Assembly: GCF_009908285.1 (NCBI RefSeq)
Contig: NZ_JAAARM010000010.1
Location: forward strand, 160,356-224,355
DNA length: 64,000 bases
Source of the DNA: Pseudomonas sp. Fl4BN1
GTDB lineage: Bacteria; Pseudomonadota; Gammaproteobacteria; Pseudomonadales; Pseudomonadaceae
Reading direction: 5' to 3'
A program made the position numbers and the translations under genes. Within the stretch, counting starts at the first letter, position 1, and each line of letters starts with the position of its first letter. Of the stretch, positions 18,069 through 26,070 are shown piece after piece. The notes below the pieces were generated by a model. It saw only the letters and a list, made by a program, of their open reading frames with translations. It ran no database searches and was not told the DNA's origin.

Positions 18069-18557
18069 ATGGATGTAAAACTGCGCGAAGTGCTGCCTTT
18101 CAGCGTTGCAGGATTGCAAGTGCGTACCCGCAATGCGGCAGAGCAACAGGCGGACAGCGCGAAGATCGGGCCGATGTGGCAGCGTTTCTATATCGAGGAC
18201 CTGTACGACAAGATCGCGCCCAGGCAGGCGGACTCCTTCGTCTATGGCGTCTACTCGAATTACGAATCCGACGCCTCCGGGTACTTCGATGTAACCGCTG
18301 GTGCGGCTGTAGAGGGTTCCTGCGCCGATTATCCGAATGTCGACATCCAGGGCGGCGACTACCTGATGTTCAGCGCCAAGGGCGCAATGCCCGATTGCGT
18401 GATCCAGACCTGGGGCCTGATCTGGGCCTATTTCCAGGACAACCCGCAGGTTCGCCGGGCCTTCGCCACTGATTTCGAGGTCTATACCAGCGCCGATTCG
18501 GTGGCGATCTACATTGGCGTTCAGCCCTCGGACGCGCTTTCCCGTTCCAGCAACTGA
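18069..18557 (+). CDS. GyrI-like / AraC effector-binding domain protein
   Basis: The 162-residue protein is a stand-alone GyrI-like (effector-binding, BmrR-type) domain without a DNA-binding part. It shows the typical opening (LREVLPFSVAGLQVRTRNAA), a central FVYGVYSNYESDASGYFDVT strand pair, and the conserved C-terminal DFEVYTSADSVAIYIGV. Such domains bind small hydrophobic ligands or inhibit gyrase. The role here is unknown. Its 3' end overlaps that of the convergent ada gene by 37 bases. Confidence 0.78.
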   Translation: MDVKLREVLPFSVAGLQVRTRNAAEQQADSAKIGPMWQRFYIEDLYDKIAPRQADSFVYGVYSNYESDASGYFDVTAGAAVEGSCADYPNVDIQGGDYLMFSAKGAMPDCVIQTWGLIWAYFQDNPQVRRAFATDFEVYTSADSVAIYIGVQPSDALSRSSN

Positions 18558-19594
18558 CGTTTGCGTTCCACACCCCAGCGGTAGCCCGAAAGGTTACCGT
18601 CGCTGCGTACCACGCGGTGGCAGGGAATTGCCACTGCCAGGCTGTTGGCGGCACAGGCCTGGGCTACGGCACGCATGGCCTTGGGCGCGCCGATGCGCTG
18701 GGCGATCTCGGCGTAGCTGGCGGTGCTGCCGGCGGGAATGCTCCTCAGGGCCTGCCATACCCGTTCCTGGAATGCCGTGCCACGCAGGTCCAGGGGCAGG
18801 TCCAGGCCAATCGCCGGGGCCTCGATAAAACCCACCACCTGGGCGATCAAGCGTTCGAAGTCAGCATCGGCACCGATCAGGTTGCCCCGGGAGAATTTGT
18901 CCTGCAGTTGTTCCACCAGCTGGTTTGGATCGTCTCCCAGAAGGATGGCGCAGACCCCTCGGTCGCTCTGGGCCACCAGGATCGCTCCCAATGAACACTG
19001 GCCCACGGCAAAGCGGATGTCGGTGTTATGACCTCCGGCGCGGTAGTCGCTGGGCTTCATGCCCAGCACCTGGTCCGCCGATTCGTAGAAGCGGCTGTTG
19101 GAGTTGAAACCCGCATCGTACAAAGCGTCGGTTACCGAGTGGCCGCGCTCCAGGTGCGAACGGACCTTGCGTGAGCGCTGAGCGTTGGCGTAACCCCGGG
19201 GAGTCAGGCCGGTGGCGGCCTTGAACACTCGGTGGAAGTGATAGCTGCTGATGCCGGCGTGCTGCGCCAGTTGCTCGAGGCTGGGGGGCGTCTCGGCGTT
19301 CTCGATCTGTCGGCAAGCGGCTGCTACTAGCGCCGCATGTTGTGCCGCGACCTGGGTCTGATCGCTGGCCTGGCGCTTGCTCGGGCGATAGCCTGCCGCC
19401 TCGGCCTGTTCGGCATTGTCGAAGAACTCGACGTTTTGTGCCTTCGGCAGGCGCGACAGACTGCTGGGGCGACAGTACACGCCGGTGGTCCTGACGCCGT
19501 AGACAAAAGTCCCGTCGGCGCTGGCGTCGCGCTTGAGCACGGCTTGCCAGCGGGGATCCTGTTCGATGCGGTGTTTGCGCGACGGGGCATTCAT
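18521..19594 (-). CDS. ada: Ada-type regulator and O6-methylguanine-DNA methyltransferase
   Basis: The 357-residue protein has the three Ada parts: an N-terminal Ada-Zn-like domain (about 1-75), an AraC-type helix-turn-helix (about 85-180) and a C-terminal methyltransferase with the active-site IPCHRVVRSDG. In the N-terminal domain only the methyl-acceptor-type Cys of VYCRPS remains. The three other zinc cysteines of E. coli Ada are Ser, Ser and Gln here (RPSS, YRPSKRQ), so phosphotriester sensing may differ. The start is ATG 19594. It is third in an operon with alkB and a 2OG oxygenase gene. Confidence 0.92.
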   Translation of the reverse strand: MNAPSRKHRIEQDPRWQAVLKRDASADGTFVYGVRTTGVYCRPSSLSRLPKAQNVEFFDNAEQAEAAGYRPSKRQASDQTQVAAQHAALVAAACRQIENAETPPSLEQLAQHAGISSYHFHRVFKAATGLTPRGYANAQRSRKVRSHLERGHSVTDALYDAGFNSNSRFYESADQVLGMKPSDYRAGGHNTDIRFAVGQCSLGAILVAQSDRGVCAILLGDDPNQLVEQLQDKFSRGNLIGADADFERLIAQVVGFIEAPAIGLDLPLDLRGTAFQERVWQALRSIPAGSTASYAEIAQRIGAPKAMRAVAQACAANSLAVAIPCHRVVRSDGNLSGYRWGVERKRQLLERESASEG

Positions 19595-19679
19595 GATTGT
19601 TACTCGGCAAGCAAGGGTGGCCAGCTTAGGCTGGCGGTGGCTGATTCGCACTCCGGGCCTTGCGGTTGAACTCTAGGTT

Positions 19680-20360
19680 TCAGCCAGCCAGGCGAAATGT
19701 CAGGTTGATCCGCTGCTGGCCCAGTTGGGGATGATTGCCGTCCTTGAGCGGCAGCACCCCGTGATAACGCAGGCGATCCACGCCACCCCAGACCACCACA
19801 TCACCGTGCAGCAGCGGCACGCGCTGGCTCTGGTCGCTGCGCTGCTGGCCGCCGAACAGAAAGATCGCCGGCAGGCCCAGGGACAAGGACACGATGGGGG
19901 CGTTGAAGTCGTGCTCGTTCTTGTCCTGGTGCAGGGACATCTTCGCGCCGGGTCGGTAGCAATTGATCAGGCAGGAGTCGGGGGTGAACCGGCTGAAGCC
20001 TGCGGCATCCGCTGCGGCCTCGGCCAGTTGCCGAAACACTTCGGGCATCGCCGGCCAGGGCCGCAGGCTCTGTGGGTCGATCCGGCTGTAGCGATAACCA
20101 CTGCGGTCGGTGGTCCAGCCCCATTGTCCGCAACTGCTCAGCCCCACCGACATGCTGAAGCCGCCCGGCGTCACCATATGGCGAAACGGCGCTGCCGCCA
20201 GTACCTCGTCGAGTCTTGGCAGCAGGCGCTCGATCCAGGGCAGGGCAAACCCGCGCAGCACCCAGGCCTGAGGCCCCAGCGCGTCGCTGCGTGCTGGCTG
20301 CTGTAGGTCGCTTTCGCTGAACAGTCCGAGGCTGGAAGGCTCGGTATCGCTACAACGCAT
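19680..20360 (-). CDS. alkB: AlkB DNA-repair dioxygenase
   Basis: The 226-residue Fe(II)/2-oxoglutarate dioxygenase removes methyl groups from 1-methyladenine and 3-methylcytosine in DNA. The iron ligands His-x-Asp are in SLHQDKNEHD, the distal His in RYHGVLPL, and the 2-oxoglutarate-binding Arg in QQRINLTFRLAG, as in E. coli AlkB. It overlaps the upstream oxygenase gene by 11 bases and is followed after 85 bases by ada, so the three form one alkylation-repair operon. Confidence 0.93.
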   Translation of the reverse strand: MRCSDTEPSSLGLFSESDLQQPARSDALGPQAWVLRGFALPWIERLLPRLDEVLAAAPFRHMVTPGGFSMSVGLSSCGQWGWTTDRSGYRYSRIDPQSLRPWPAMPEVFRQLAEAAADAAGFSRFTPDSCLINCYRPGAKMSLHQDKNEHDFNAPIVSLSLGLPAIFLFGGQQRSDQSQRVPLLHGDVVVWGGVDRLRYHGVLPLKDGNHPQLGQQRINLTFRLAG

Positions 20361-21066
20361 CGTGAAAAATCACTCCAAGGGTGTGGCGCCGGCCACTGAG
20401 TATGCGGCTGACACCATGGCGCAGGGTCACTCGATAGGGGCCGCGGGAACCGCTGACCGGTCGATGATGCACGGCGAATATCAGCCCATCACCCTGCTTC
20501 AGACCAATGACCTGAGGCCGTGATTGCATGCGTGGGCGTTGCTCGGTGAGCACCAGTTCGCCGCCGGTGAAATCCGTCCCAGGTTGCGACAACAAGAAGG
20601 CCGCCTGCAAGGGAAACACATGCTCGCCGTACAGGTCCTGATGCAGGCAGTTGTAATCCTCGGCGCCGTATTGCAGCAACAGTGGCGTGGGGCGTTGCTG
20701 TCCGGCGGCATGGCAGCGCTGGAGGAACGCCGGATGTTGCGCCGGGTAGCGTATATCGATGTGCATCGCCTGGTTCCAGCGGTTGGCCTGGTTTACCAGG
20801 CGCCGATAGAGCAACTGGCGCAACTCGGCCACCAGGTCCGGCAGCGGGTAGCGAAAGTACTGATATTCGCCGCGACCGAAACCATGGCGGGCCATGATCA
20901 CTTTCGAACGGAACAGCTCGGGGTGCTGATACAGCTGGCTCATGGACTGGCATTCATCCACGCTCAGCAGGCCTTCGAGACGGGCGCAGCCGTCCTGGTC
21001 GAGGGCCTGCTCGATGCCTCCCCAATCCAGCTGTTGCAGGCGATCATGTAGCGAGAGTGCGGGCAT
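20350..21066 (-). CDS. 2OG-Fe(II) oxygenase of the alkylation-repair operon
   Basis: From ATG 21066 the product has 238 residues. The double-stranded beta-helix is marked by NCLHQDLYGEHVFPL (His-x-Asp) and, near the C-terminus, RVTLRHGVSRI with the distal His and Arg. It is a different branch from AlkB, of the prolyl-hydroxylase-like kind often found next to ada/alkB in Pseudomonas. The substrate is unproven, though the operon suggests alkylated nucleic acid or protein. A longer TTG start at 21093 is less likely. Confidence 0.82.
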   Translation of the reverse strand: MPALSLHDRLQQLDWGGIEQALDQDGCARLEGLLSVDECQSMSQLYQHPELFRSKVIMARHGFGRGEYQYFRYPLPDLVAELRQLLYRRLVNQANRWNQAMHIDIRYPAQHPAFLQRCHAAGQQRPTPLLLQYGAEDYNCLHQDLYGEHVFPLQAAFLLSQPGTDFTGGELVLTEQRPRMQSRPQVIGLKQGDGLIFAVHHRPVSGSRGPYRVTLRHGVSRILSGRRHTLGVIFHDAL

Positions 21067-21134
21067 GGCACGGGTGTCCTGGACAAGAAGCAATCCTGGC
21101 CAGTCTAGGTGCCAGGTGTCTGGTGAACACTCCG

Positions 21135-21149
21135 TTGCTTGCGCTTGAA
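21135..21149 (-). promoter_or_regulatory. Candidate Ada-binding box
   Basis: On the minus strand TTCAAGCGCAAGCAA lies about 70 bases before the oxygenase start. Its AAGCGCAAG core equals part of the E. coli ada operon Ada box (AAAGCGCAAG). Placement upstream of the first gene fits autoactivation by Ada. It is a single match without a verified promoter. Confidence 0.4.
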
Positions 21150-21171
21150 TCTGCCCCGAGTGGCGGACGCT

Positions 21172-21342
21172 TTACAGGGCCTTGCTGACGCTGACGTCGC
21201 TGATGACATCGCCGGATTGGCCATGCAGCGCTTCGAGGGCGGCCAGGGCTTCTTCCTGGGTGCCGGTTTCGAGTTGGGCGAATTCGAAGCGGCGCTCACC
21301 GTTGAGTTTGTATTTGATGACGTATTTGGTGGTGTGGGGCAC
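21172..21342 (-). CDS. 56-residue hypothetical protein after the DUF1883 gene
   Basis: The frame VPHTTKYVIKYKLNGERRFE... ends VSVSKAL at 21172. The start is GTG at 21342 with AGGT nine bases ahead, and no ATG is available. Codon use is good and the segment predicts as beta strand followed by one helix (EEALAALEALHGQ) and another strand. It follows the DUF1883 gene by 32 bases on the same strand, so it is probably co-transcribed. Function unknown. Confidence 0.6.
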   Translation of the reverse strand: MPHTTKYVIKYKLNGERRFEFAQLETGTQEEALAALEALHGQSGDVISDVSVSKAL

Positions 21343-21374
21343 GGGAATACCTGTTGTCGCGAAGAGGCTGGGGC

Positions 21375-21677
21375 TTAGCGCAGTTTCGAGCTGGAGCGCC
21401 GGATGATGCGGATCGAGTGCGTCAGGTTCGGCTTGCGAGTCACGCTGATGGGACGACGGTTGACGGTGTCGATGGTGATATTCCAGAAACCGGTGCTCGG
21501 TGCCGTGATCTTCGCCGGGAACTGGTCGAAAGCCCCGCCGTGATAGGTATGGCGGCCGCCGTTCTTGAAGCTGCGGAAGTTGGCATCGTTCATCAGACGA
21601 ATGTTGCAGACCTGGGAGCATTCGATGACGACGATATCGTCTTCGTTCAGGTGCTCGCGCTGGTGGATGAATTTCAT
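21375..21677 (-). CDS. DUF1883 domain protein
   Basis: The 100-residue product is a DUF1883 domain: MKFIHQREHLNEDDIVVIEC at the start, then CNIRLMNDANFRSFKNGGRH and a closing strand set around GFWNITIDTVNRRPISVTR. DUF1883 is a small all-beta domain of unknown function that is sometimes fused to TIR domains. Here it stands alone. GGAGG six bases before ATG supports the start. It leads a probable two-gene unit with the 56-residue gene. Confidence 0.8.
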   Translation of the reverse strand: MKFIHQREHLNEDDIVVIECSQVCNIRLMNDANFRSFKNGGRHTYHGGAFDQFPAKITAPSTGFWNITIDTVNRRPISVTRKPNLTHSIRIIRRSSSKLR

Positions 21678-21887
21678 GGGCGCCTCCAGAAGGGCTATAT
21701 CTACAAAAGCAAAAAACGTTTGCGTGGGCGATGGCGGAGTTTATCAGGCCCAAAGGGTTATTATTCGAACCCGGTGTCGGGCTTTGACAATTTAAAACAG
21801 TTATTTGGATTTTTATCGGCGATAAAGCCGGGCCTCCGGAGAAAAACAGCGCCTTTGCTGTCGGAAGGACTTTATTGGAGATTTCAT

Positions 21888-22238
21888 ATGAAACGGTGGG
21901 TATGGATTCTGGCCTTGGCAATCAGTGGCTGTGCGACTGTCTCGGACATCGACCAGACGCCGCCGACGCTGAGTGTCATTTCTGGCAAAAAGCCTCAGGA
22001 ATACGTCACCTGCTTGACCGGGAAGCTCGCCGACAGCCGTGGCGCATTGCAAGTCGAGCCGCATAAAGATGGCTATCGAGTGATTGTTCCGCAGAGCCTG
22101 TCACCAGCTCCGGCGGCGGTCTTCTATATTGAAGGGCGCTCTAGTGGCAGCAGCATCAAGTTGCATGAGCAGATGTCCAACAACCCTTTGCGTCCTCAGG
22201 ATGTGCGCAAGGCCGCAGAGGCGTGCATCTCTGGTTGA
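21888..22238 (+). CDS. Small lipoprotein
   Basis: From ATG 21888 the product has 116 residues and begins MKRWVWILALAISGCATVSD. The lipobox ISGC puts the acylated Cys at residue 15. The mature part has two more cysteines (VTCLTGK and EACISG) that may form a disulfide. TTGGAG is eight bases ahead of the start. The frame is open far upstream, but only this ATG has signals. A clear terminator follows. Envelope role unknown. Confidence 0.75.
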   Translation: MKRWVWILALAISGCATVSDIDQTPPTLSVISGKKPQEYVTCLTGKLADSRGALQVEPHKDGYRVIVPQSLSPAPAAVFYIEGRSSGSSIKLHEQMSNNPLRPQDVRKAAEACISG

Positions 22239-22263
22239 GTCCTGAAGCAACAGCACTGCCCCG

Positions 22264-22313
22264 AGCCTGCTGACGTACCGATCTTGAATGGGGGGTGTGT
22301 CAGCAGGCTTTTT
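22264..22313 (+). terminator. Terminator after the small lipoprotein gene
   Basis: AGCCTGCTGAC (22264-22274) pairs with GTCAGCAGGCT (22299-22309) across a 24-base loop, followed by a run of T. Confidence 0.8.
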
Positions 22314-22458
22314 GCTGCCCTGGAGAAACATTGCATTCAACGGCTTTCATTCAATGTAAAAGCGCCAATTTCGCGTTGTCGCCGTGGATCAATTGACCTA
22401 CTATTTGTGTGCTTATATCAACTAGGTCTAAGCATATAACTAGAATAATGGAGTTCAT

Positions 22459-23109
22459 ATGATCCCACTGGATCGAATGCTATTGAGTGGCCTGATGCTG
22501 CTGTTTGTGCAAACTGCCCATGCCGTGGACGGGCAGAAAATCTTCACCCAGGGCGGCGCCCAGCCGGGTGCGACGGCCTGCCTGGCCTGCCATGGTGCGG
22601 ATGGCATGGGCCTGGCGCCCGCCGGTTTTCCGCGTCTTGCCGGGCTGCCGGCGGCCTACCTCGGCAAGCAGTTGCACGACTTTCGCAGCGGTGCCCGCAC
22701 CAGCCCGGTCATGCAACCTCTGGCCAAAGCCTTGAGTGAAGACGAAATCACTGCGGTGACCACTGCCCTGGCAGCCATGCCCGGGCCGAAAACCGCAACG
22801 GTCAGCCGCAGCCAGGCGGCCACCGGCGTCGGTGAACGTTTGGCATTGCGCGGTGCCTGGGAGCGGCAGATTCCCGAGTGCGTCAGTTGCCACGGCCCTG
22901 GCGGCGTGGGTGTTGGCGAGGCCTTTCCGCCGCTGGCCGGCCAGCCTGCCACTTACCTGGTGGCGCAGTTGAACGCCTGGCGCGAGGGCAGCCGGCACAA
23001 TGACCCCAATGACCTGATGGGGCATATCGCCAAATCCCTGAGTGCCGAAGAAGTTGCCGCAGTGGCGGATTACTTCGCGAGCTTGAATCAACCGGAGGCG
23101 CGACCATGA
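22459..23109 (+). CDS. tsdB: Dihaem cytochrome c4-like protein, TsdB-type partner
   Basis: The 216-residue periplasmic protein has a signal peptide (cleaved after AHA near residue 23) and two CxxCH haem sites, CLACH and CVSCH, one in each of two repeated halves, as in cytochrome c4. It lies directly ahead of, and overlaps by four bases, a TsdA-like gene. In P. stutzeri the same order encodes TsdB, the electron acceptor of thiosulfate dehydrogenase. The assignment rests on this context, and a generic cytochrome c4 is the alternative. Confidence 0.75.
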   Translation: MIPLDRMLLSGLMLLFVQTAHAVDGQKIFTQGGAQPGATACLACHGADGMGLAPAGFPRLAGLPAAYLGKQLHDFRSGARTSPVMQPLAKALSEDEITAVTTALAAMPGPKTATVSRSQAATGVGERLALRGAWERQIPECVSCHGPGGVGVGEAFPPLAGQPATYLVAQLNAWREGSRHNDPNDLMGHIAKSLSAEEVAAVADYFASLNQPEARP

Positions 23110-24026
23110 AACCATTGATTGCAGGGGCGCTGATGGCGTTGCTCGCGGTTCAGGTGCAGGCAGCCACCATCGTCATGGAAGATCAGTCGCAGATTCCGGC
23201 GCCAAATGCTCCCGCGCATGCCGACTACTTCAAGCCGCCGGCCGAGAGCGAGTTGCCGGACAACGCCTATGGCAAGTTGGTACGTGAGGGGCATGCGTTG
23301 TTTGTCGACACCAAGCGCCGAGCGCCACAGTACGTGGGCAACGGGCTCAACTGCAGTAACTGCCACCTTGATCAGGGGCGTTTGGCCAACTCCGCGCCGC
23401 TCTGGGGCGCCTACCCGATGTACCCCGCATATCGCAAGAAAAACGACAGGGTGAACACCTTTGCCGAGCGCCTGCAGGGCTGCTTCCAGTTCAGCATGAA
23501 CGGCGGTAAGCCGCCGGCGGCAGACAGCCCGGAAATTACTGCGTTGTCGGTGTATGCCTATTGGCTGGCGAGCAAGGCGCCGCTGGGCGTGGAGTTGCCT
23601 GGGCGCGGTTATCCCGATGTGGCGCAGCCTGCCAAGGGCTACGACCTGAAACAGGGTGGCGCGGTGTATCAGGCGCAGTGCGCGGTTTGTCATGGCGAGC
23701 AAGGCCAGGGGCAGAAGGTGGGAGCGGATTACGTGATGCCGCCACTCTGGGGCAAGGATTCCTACAACTGGGGGGCGGGAATGCATCGGATCAACACCGC
23801 CGCGTCCTTTATCAAGCACAACATGCCGTTGGGCAAAGGGGGCAGCTTGAGTGATCAGCAGGCATGGGACGTGGCGGCCTTCGTCAACAGCCATGAGCGA
23901 CCTCAGGATCCGCGCCTGGTGGAAGGCTCGATCGAGAAGACCCGCGTCAAGTTTCACGCCAATGATGGGGTGAATTTATACGGTCAGACGGTAGAAGGCG
24001 TGCTGATAGGCCAGGGCATCCGATAA
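23106..24026 (+). CDS. tsdA: Dihaem cytochrome c, TsdA-like thiosulfate dehydrogenase
   Basis: This 306-residue exported protein has CSNCH at 83-87 and CAVCH at 192-196. TsdA joins two thiosulfates to tetrathionate using a haem with an unusual His/Cys ligation. Cys126 in RLQGCFQFSMNG, 39 residues after the first haem histidine, is well placed to be that ligand, and Met240 in HNMPLG fits the second haem. The signal peptide ends at QAA (residue 20). The start overlaps tsdB (ATGA), so the two are coupled. Confidence 0.78.
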   Translation: MKPLIAGALMALLAVQVQAATIVMEDQSQIPAPNAPAHADYFKPPAESELPDNAYGKLVREGHALFVDTKRRAPQYVGNGLNCSNCHLDQGRLANSAPLWGAYPMYPAYRKKNDRVNTFAERLQGCFQFSMNGGKPPAADSPEITALSVYAYWLASKAPLGVELPGRGYPDVAQPAKGYDLKQGGAVYQAQCAVCHGEQGQGQKVGADYVMPPLWGKDSYNWGAGMHRINTAASFIKHNMPLGKGGSLSDQQAWDVAAFVNSHERPQDPRLVEGSIEKTRVKFHANDGVNLYGQTVEGVLIGQGIR

Positions 24027-24095
24027 ACTGTCGCCTATCGTCAACGATGCCGCCCAGGCTTGCGCTTTGGCGGCGTCGTCTTTTTTGGAGAAAGC

Positions 24096-24326
24096 ATGAA
24101 GCGGGAACACGTCAGGGAAAAGCATGCAGAGGGCTCGATCTCTGCCACCCATGTGATTCAGAACCCGGCCAATTCGGGGGAATGGATCGTGTTCTTCAAG
24201 AAAAGCGCTGGGCGCAGCTACTTCTTGGTGGATGAGAGCGACGAGGTGGAATCCTTTTCCCGTCTTGACGACCTGATCGAAACCATTCGTGGCCTGGGGA
24301 TCAAGTTCGCCGAAATTCACATGTAG
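24096..24326 (+). CDS. Small conserved hypothetical protein
   Basis: From ATG 24096 the product has 76 residues (MKREHVREKHAEGSISATHV...), with a strand-rich centre SGEWIVFFKKSAGRSYFLVD and a C-terminal helix. TTGGAG is five bases ahead. It follows tsdA by about 70 bases and could be read through from it, but its make-up (cytoplasmic, no cysteines) does not suggest a role in thiosulfate oxidation. It looks like a conserved Pseudomonas protein of unknown function. Confidence 0.65.
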   Translation: MKREHVREKHAEGSISATHVIQNPANSGEWIVFFKKSAGRSYFLVDESDEVESFSRLDDLIETIRGLGIKFAEIHM

Positions 24327-24340
24327 CGGGTGTTCGCCCT

Positions 24341-24622
24341 CTACTTGCAGACCACCACCACGCTACGACTTTTATAGTTGCCAACGTCGACTCCCAGGGT
24401 TTTGTCGCTCTCCTTGGGGGAGGGCGTGCCTTGGGTGCTGACGATCCGATAGCCGGTACCGGCGCAGGATGCCTCGGCTTTTTCGTAGCAACTGGCCCAG
24501 GAGCCGGCTTCTCCGGAGCAATCGATGCTCAGGCCCGGCTCGCCGTTGGCCAGGTAGGTATTGGACGCGGTAGCGCATCCGCTCAGGGCCAGTACCGCAG
24601 TGACAGTGAGAAGTCTGTTCAT
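24341..24622 (-). CDS. Small lipoprotein
   Basis: The product begins MNRLLTVTAVLALSGCATAS with lipobox LSGC. The mature domain has three further cysteines (DCSGE, SCYEK, SCAGT) plus a terminal VVVVCK, a pattern compatible with two disulfides. ATG 24622 gives the standard signal length. In-frame ATG codons upstream (to 24667) are possible but would add a polar leader. It is convergent with the small gene ending at 24326. Function unknown. Confidence 0.68.
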   Translation of the reverse strand: MNRLLTVTAVLALSGCATASNTYLANGEPGLSIDCSGEAGSWASCYEKAEASCAGTGYRIVSTQGTPSPKESDKTLGVDVGNYKSRSVVVVCK

Positions 24623-24667
24623 GGGGGATTTCATCATCTTGGAGGAGGAAGCATTGGGGTCTGTCAT

Positions 24668-25098
24668 CTAGTTGGCGATGCTATAGCCAGTGGCCATTTC
24701 GGTACAGTGCATCACCTTAGTCAGCGGTGACTGCTGAAAAGTGCCGTGACCCGGGCGGCGCGGCACTTTGTCGGTGGCATTCTGGCCGCACCTTGTGCCC
24801 TGGGGAGTGCCATCAGTGGCAACAGGGATATAGCCTGAAAAACTACTTGAAAGGCTACTTTGCAAGCCTCTTCGAGGCGCGCCCTTGAGCCATTGGCGCG
24901 CGCGTACAGGCGCTGGTTTAAGGGGGCTGCGGCGTTTTGAAGGTTTACGCCGCAGGCTATCTGGTGGATGCTGCGGAACTATCTTGAGCTTTATTTCTCT
25001 ATGATGGCAGCGGTTAGCTAGCGGGGGGCATTGTAAGGTGCACGCCGCCTGATTAGACTGCGCCGAAACTTGTACGCACAGCCTTTTTAAGGACTCAT
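24668..25098. other. Long upstream region of galU
   Basis: No coding frame with start signals was found in these 431 bases. The section 24895-24960 is GC-rich with short inverted repeats, and the last 100 bases should hold the galU promoter and a ribosome binding site (AAGGA at 25088-25092). A small RNA cannot be excluded, but nothing specific was seen. Confidence 0.4.
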
Positions 25099-25938
25099 AT
25101 GATCAAGAAATGCTTGTTCCCAGCAGCCGGTTACGGTACTCGCTTCCTGCCAGCGACTAAAGCCATGCCTAAAGAAATGCTGCCGGTGGTGAACAAGCCA
25201 CTGATCCAGTACGGCGTTGAAGAAGCGCTGGACGCTGGATTGACTGAAATCTCCATCGTGACCGGGCGTGGCAAACGCGCCCTCGAAGACCACTTCGACA
25301 TCAGTTACGAGCTGGAAAACCAGATCAAGGGCACCGACAAGGAAAAATACCTGGTCGGTATCCGCAAGCTGTTGGACGAGTGCTCGTTTTCCTACACCCG
25401 TCAGACCGAGATGAAAGGCCTGGGTCACGCGATCCTGACCGGTCGTCCGCTGATCGGTGACGAACCGTTCGCGGTAGTCCTGGCTGACGACCTGTGTGTG
25501 AACCTGGAGGGCGACGGCGTCCTGACCCAGATGGTCAAGCTGTACAAGCAGTACCGCTGCACCATCGTTGCGATCCAGGAAGTTGATCCGCAGGAAACCA
25601 ACAAGTACGGCGTGATCGCTGGTGACTTGATTGGCGACGATCTTTACCGTGTGCGTAACATGGTCGAGAAGCCAAAGCCGGAAGATGCACCGTCGAACCT
25701 GGCGATCATTGGTCGTTACATTCTGACGCCGGACATCTTCAGCCTGATCGAGCAGACCGAGCCAGGCAAGGGTGGTGAAATCCAGATTACCGACGCCCTG
25801 ATGAAGCAGGCGCAGGACGGTTGCGTGATTGCCTACAAGTTCAAGGGTCAGCGTTTCGACTGCGGTGGCGCCGAAGGCTACATCGAAGCGACCAACTTCT
25901 GTTTCGAGCACTTCTACAAGACCGGCAAGGCTTACTGA
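25099..25938 (+). CDS. galU: UTP-glucose-1-phosphate uridylyltransferase GalU
   Basis: This 279-residue enzyme makes UDP-glucose for LPS core, exopolysaccharide and trehalose pathways. The nucleotide-binding motif AAGYGTRFLPATKAMPKEML is at residues 8-27, and the Lys/Asp sites of the family follow (VVLADDLCV, RFDCGGAEGYIEATN). Length and order (galU then gor) agree with other Pseudomonas. AAGGA precedes ATG, and a strong terminator follows. Confidence 0.96.
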   Translation: MIKKCLFPAAGYGTRFLPATKAMPKEMLPVVNKPLIQYGVEEALDAGLTEISIVTGRGKRALEDHFDISYELENQIKGTDKEKYLVGIRKLLDECSFSYTRQTEMKGLGHAILTGRPLIGDEPFAVVLADDLCVNLEGDGVLTQMVKLYKQYRCTIVAIQEVDPQETNKYGVIAGDLIGDDLYRVRNMVEKPKPEDAPSNLAIIGRYILTPDIFSLIEQTEPGKGGEIQITDALMKQAQDGCVIAYKFKGQRFDCGGAEGYIEATNFCFEHFYKTGKAY

Positions 25939-25962
25939 TAGTCGCTGCACGGGTTTGTCGGG

Positions 25963-25987
25963 AAAAGCCACCTTCGGGTGGCTTTTT
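25963..25987 (+). terminator. Terminator after galU
   Basis: AAAAGCCACC and GGTGGCTTTTT around a TTCG tetraloop, 25-50 bases after the galU stop. The A-tract makes it potentially bidirectional. Confidence 0.92.
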
Positions 25988-26070
25988 CATTTGTCGCCCT
26001 TATGTCCATCCTCTGCGCTGACCCGATCGCCATCTGCGGTTATGCTTGTCAGCCTGCCTGGGAGAGTGAA

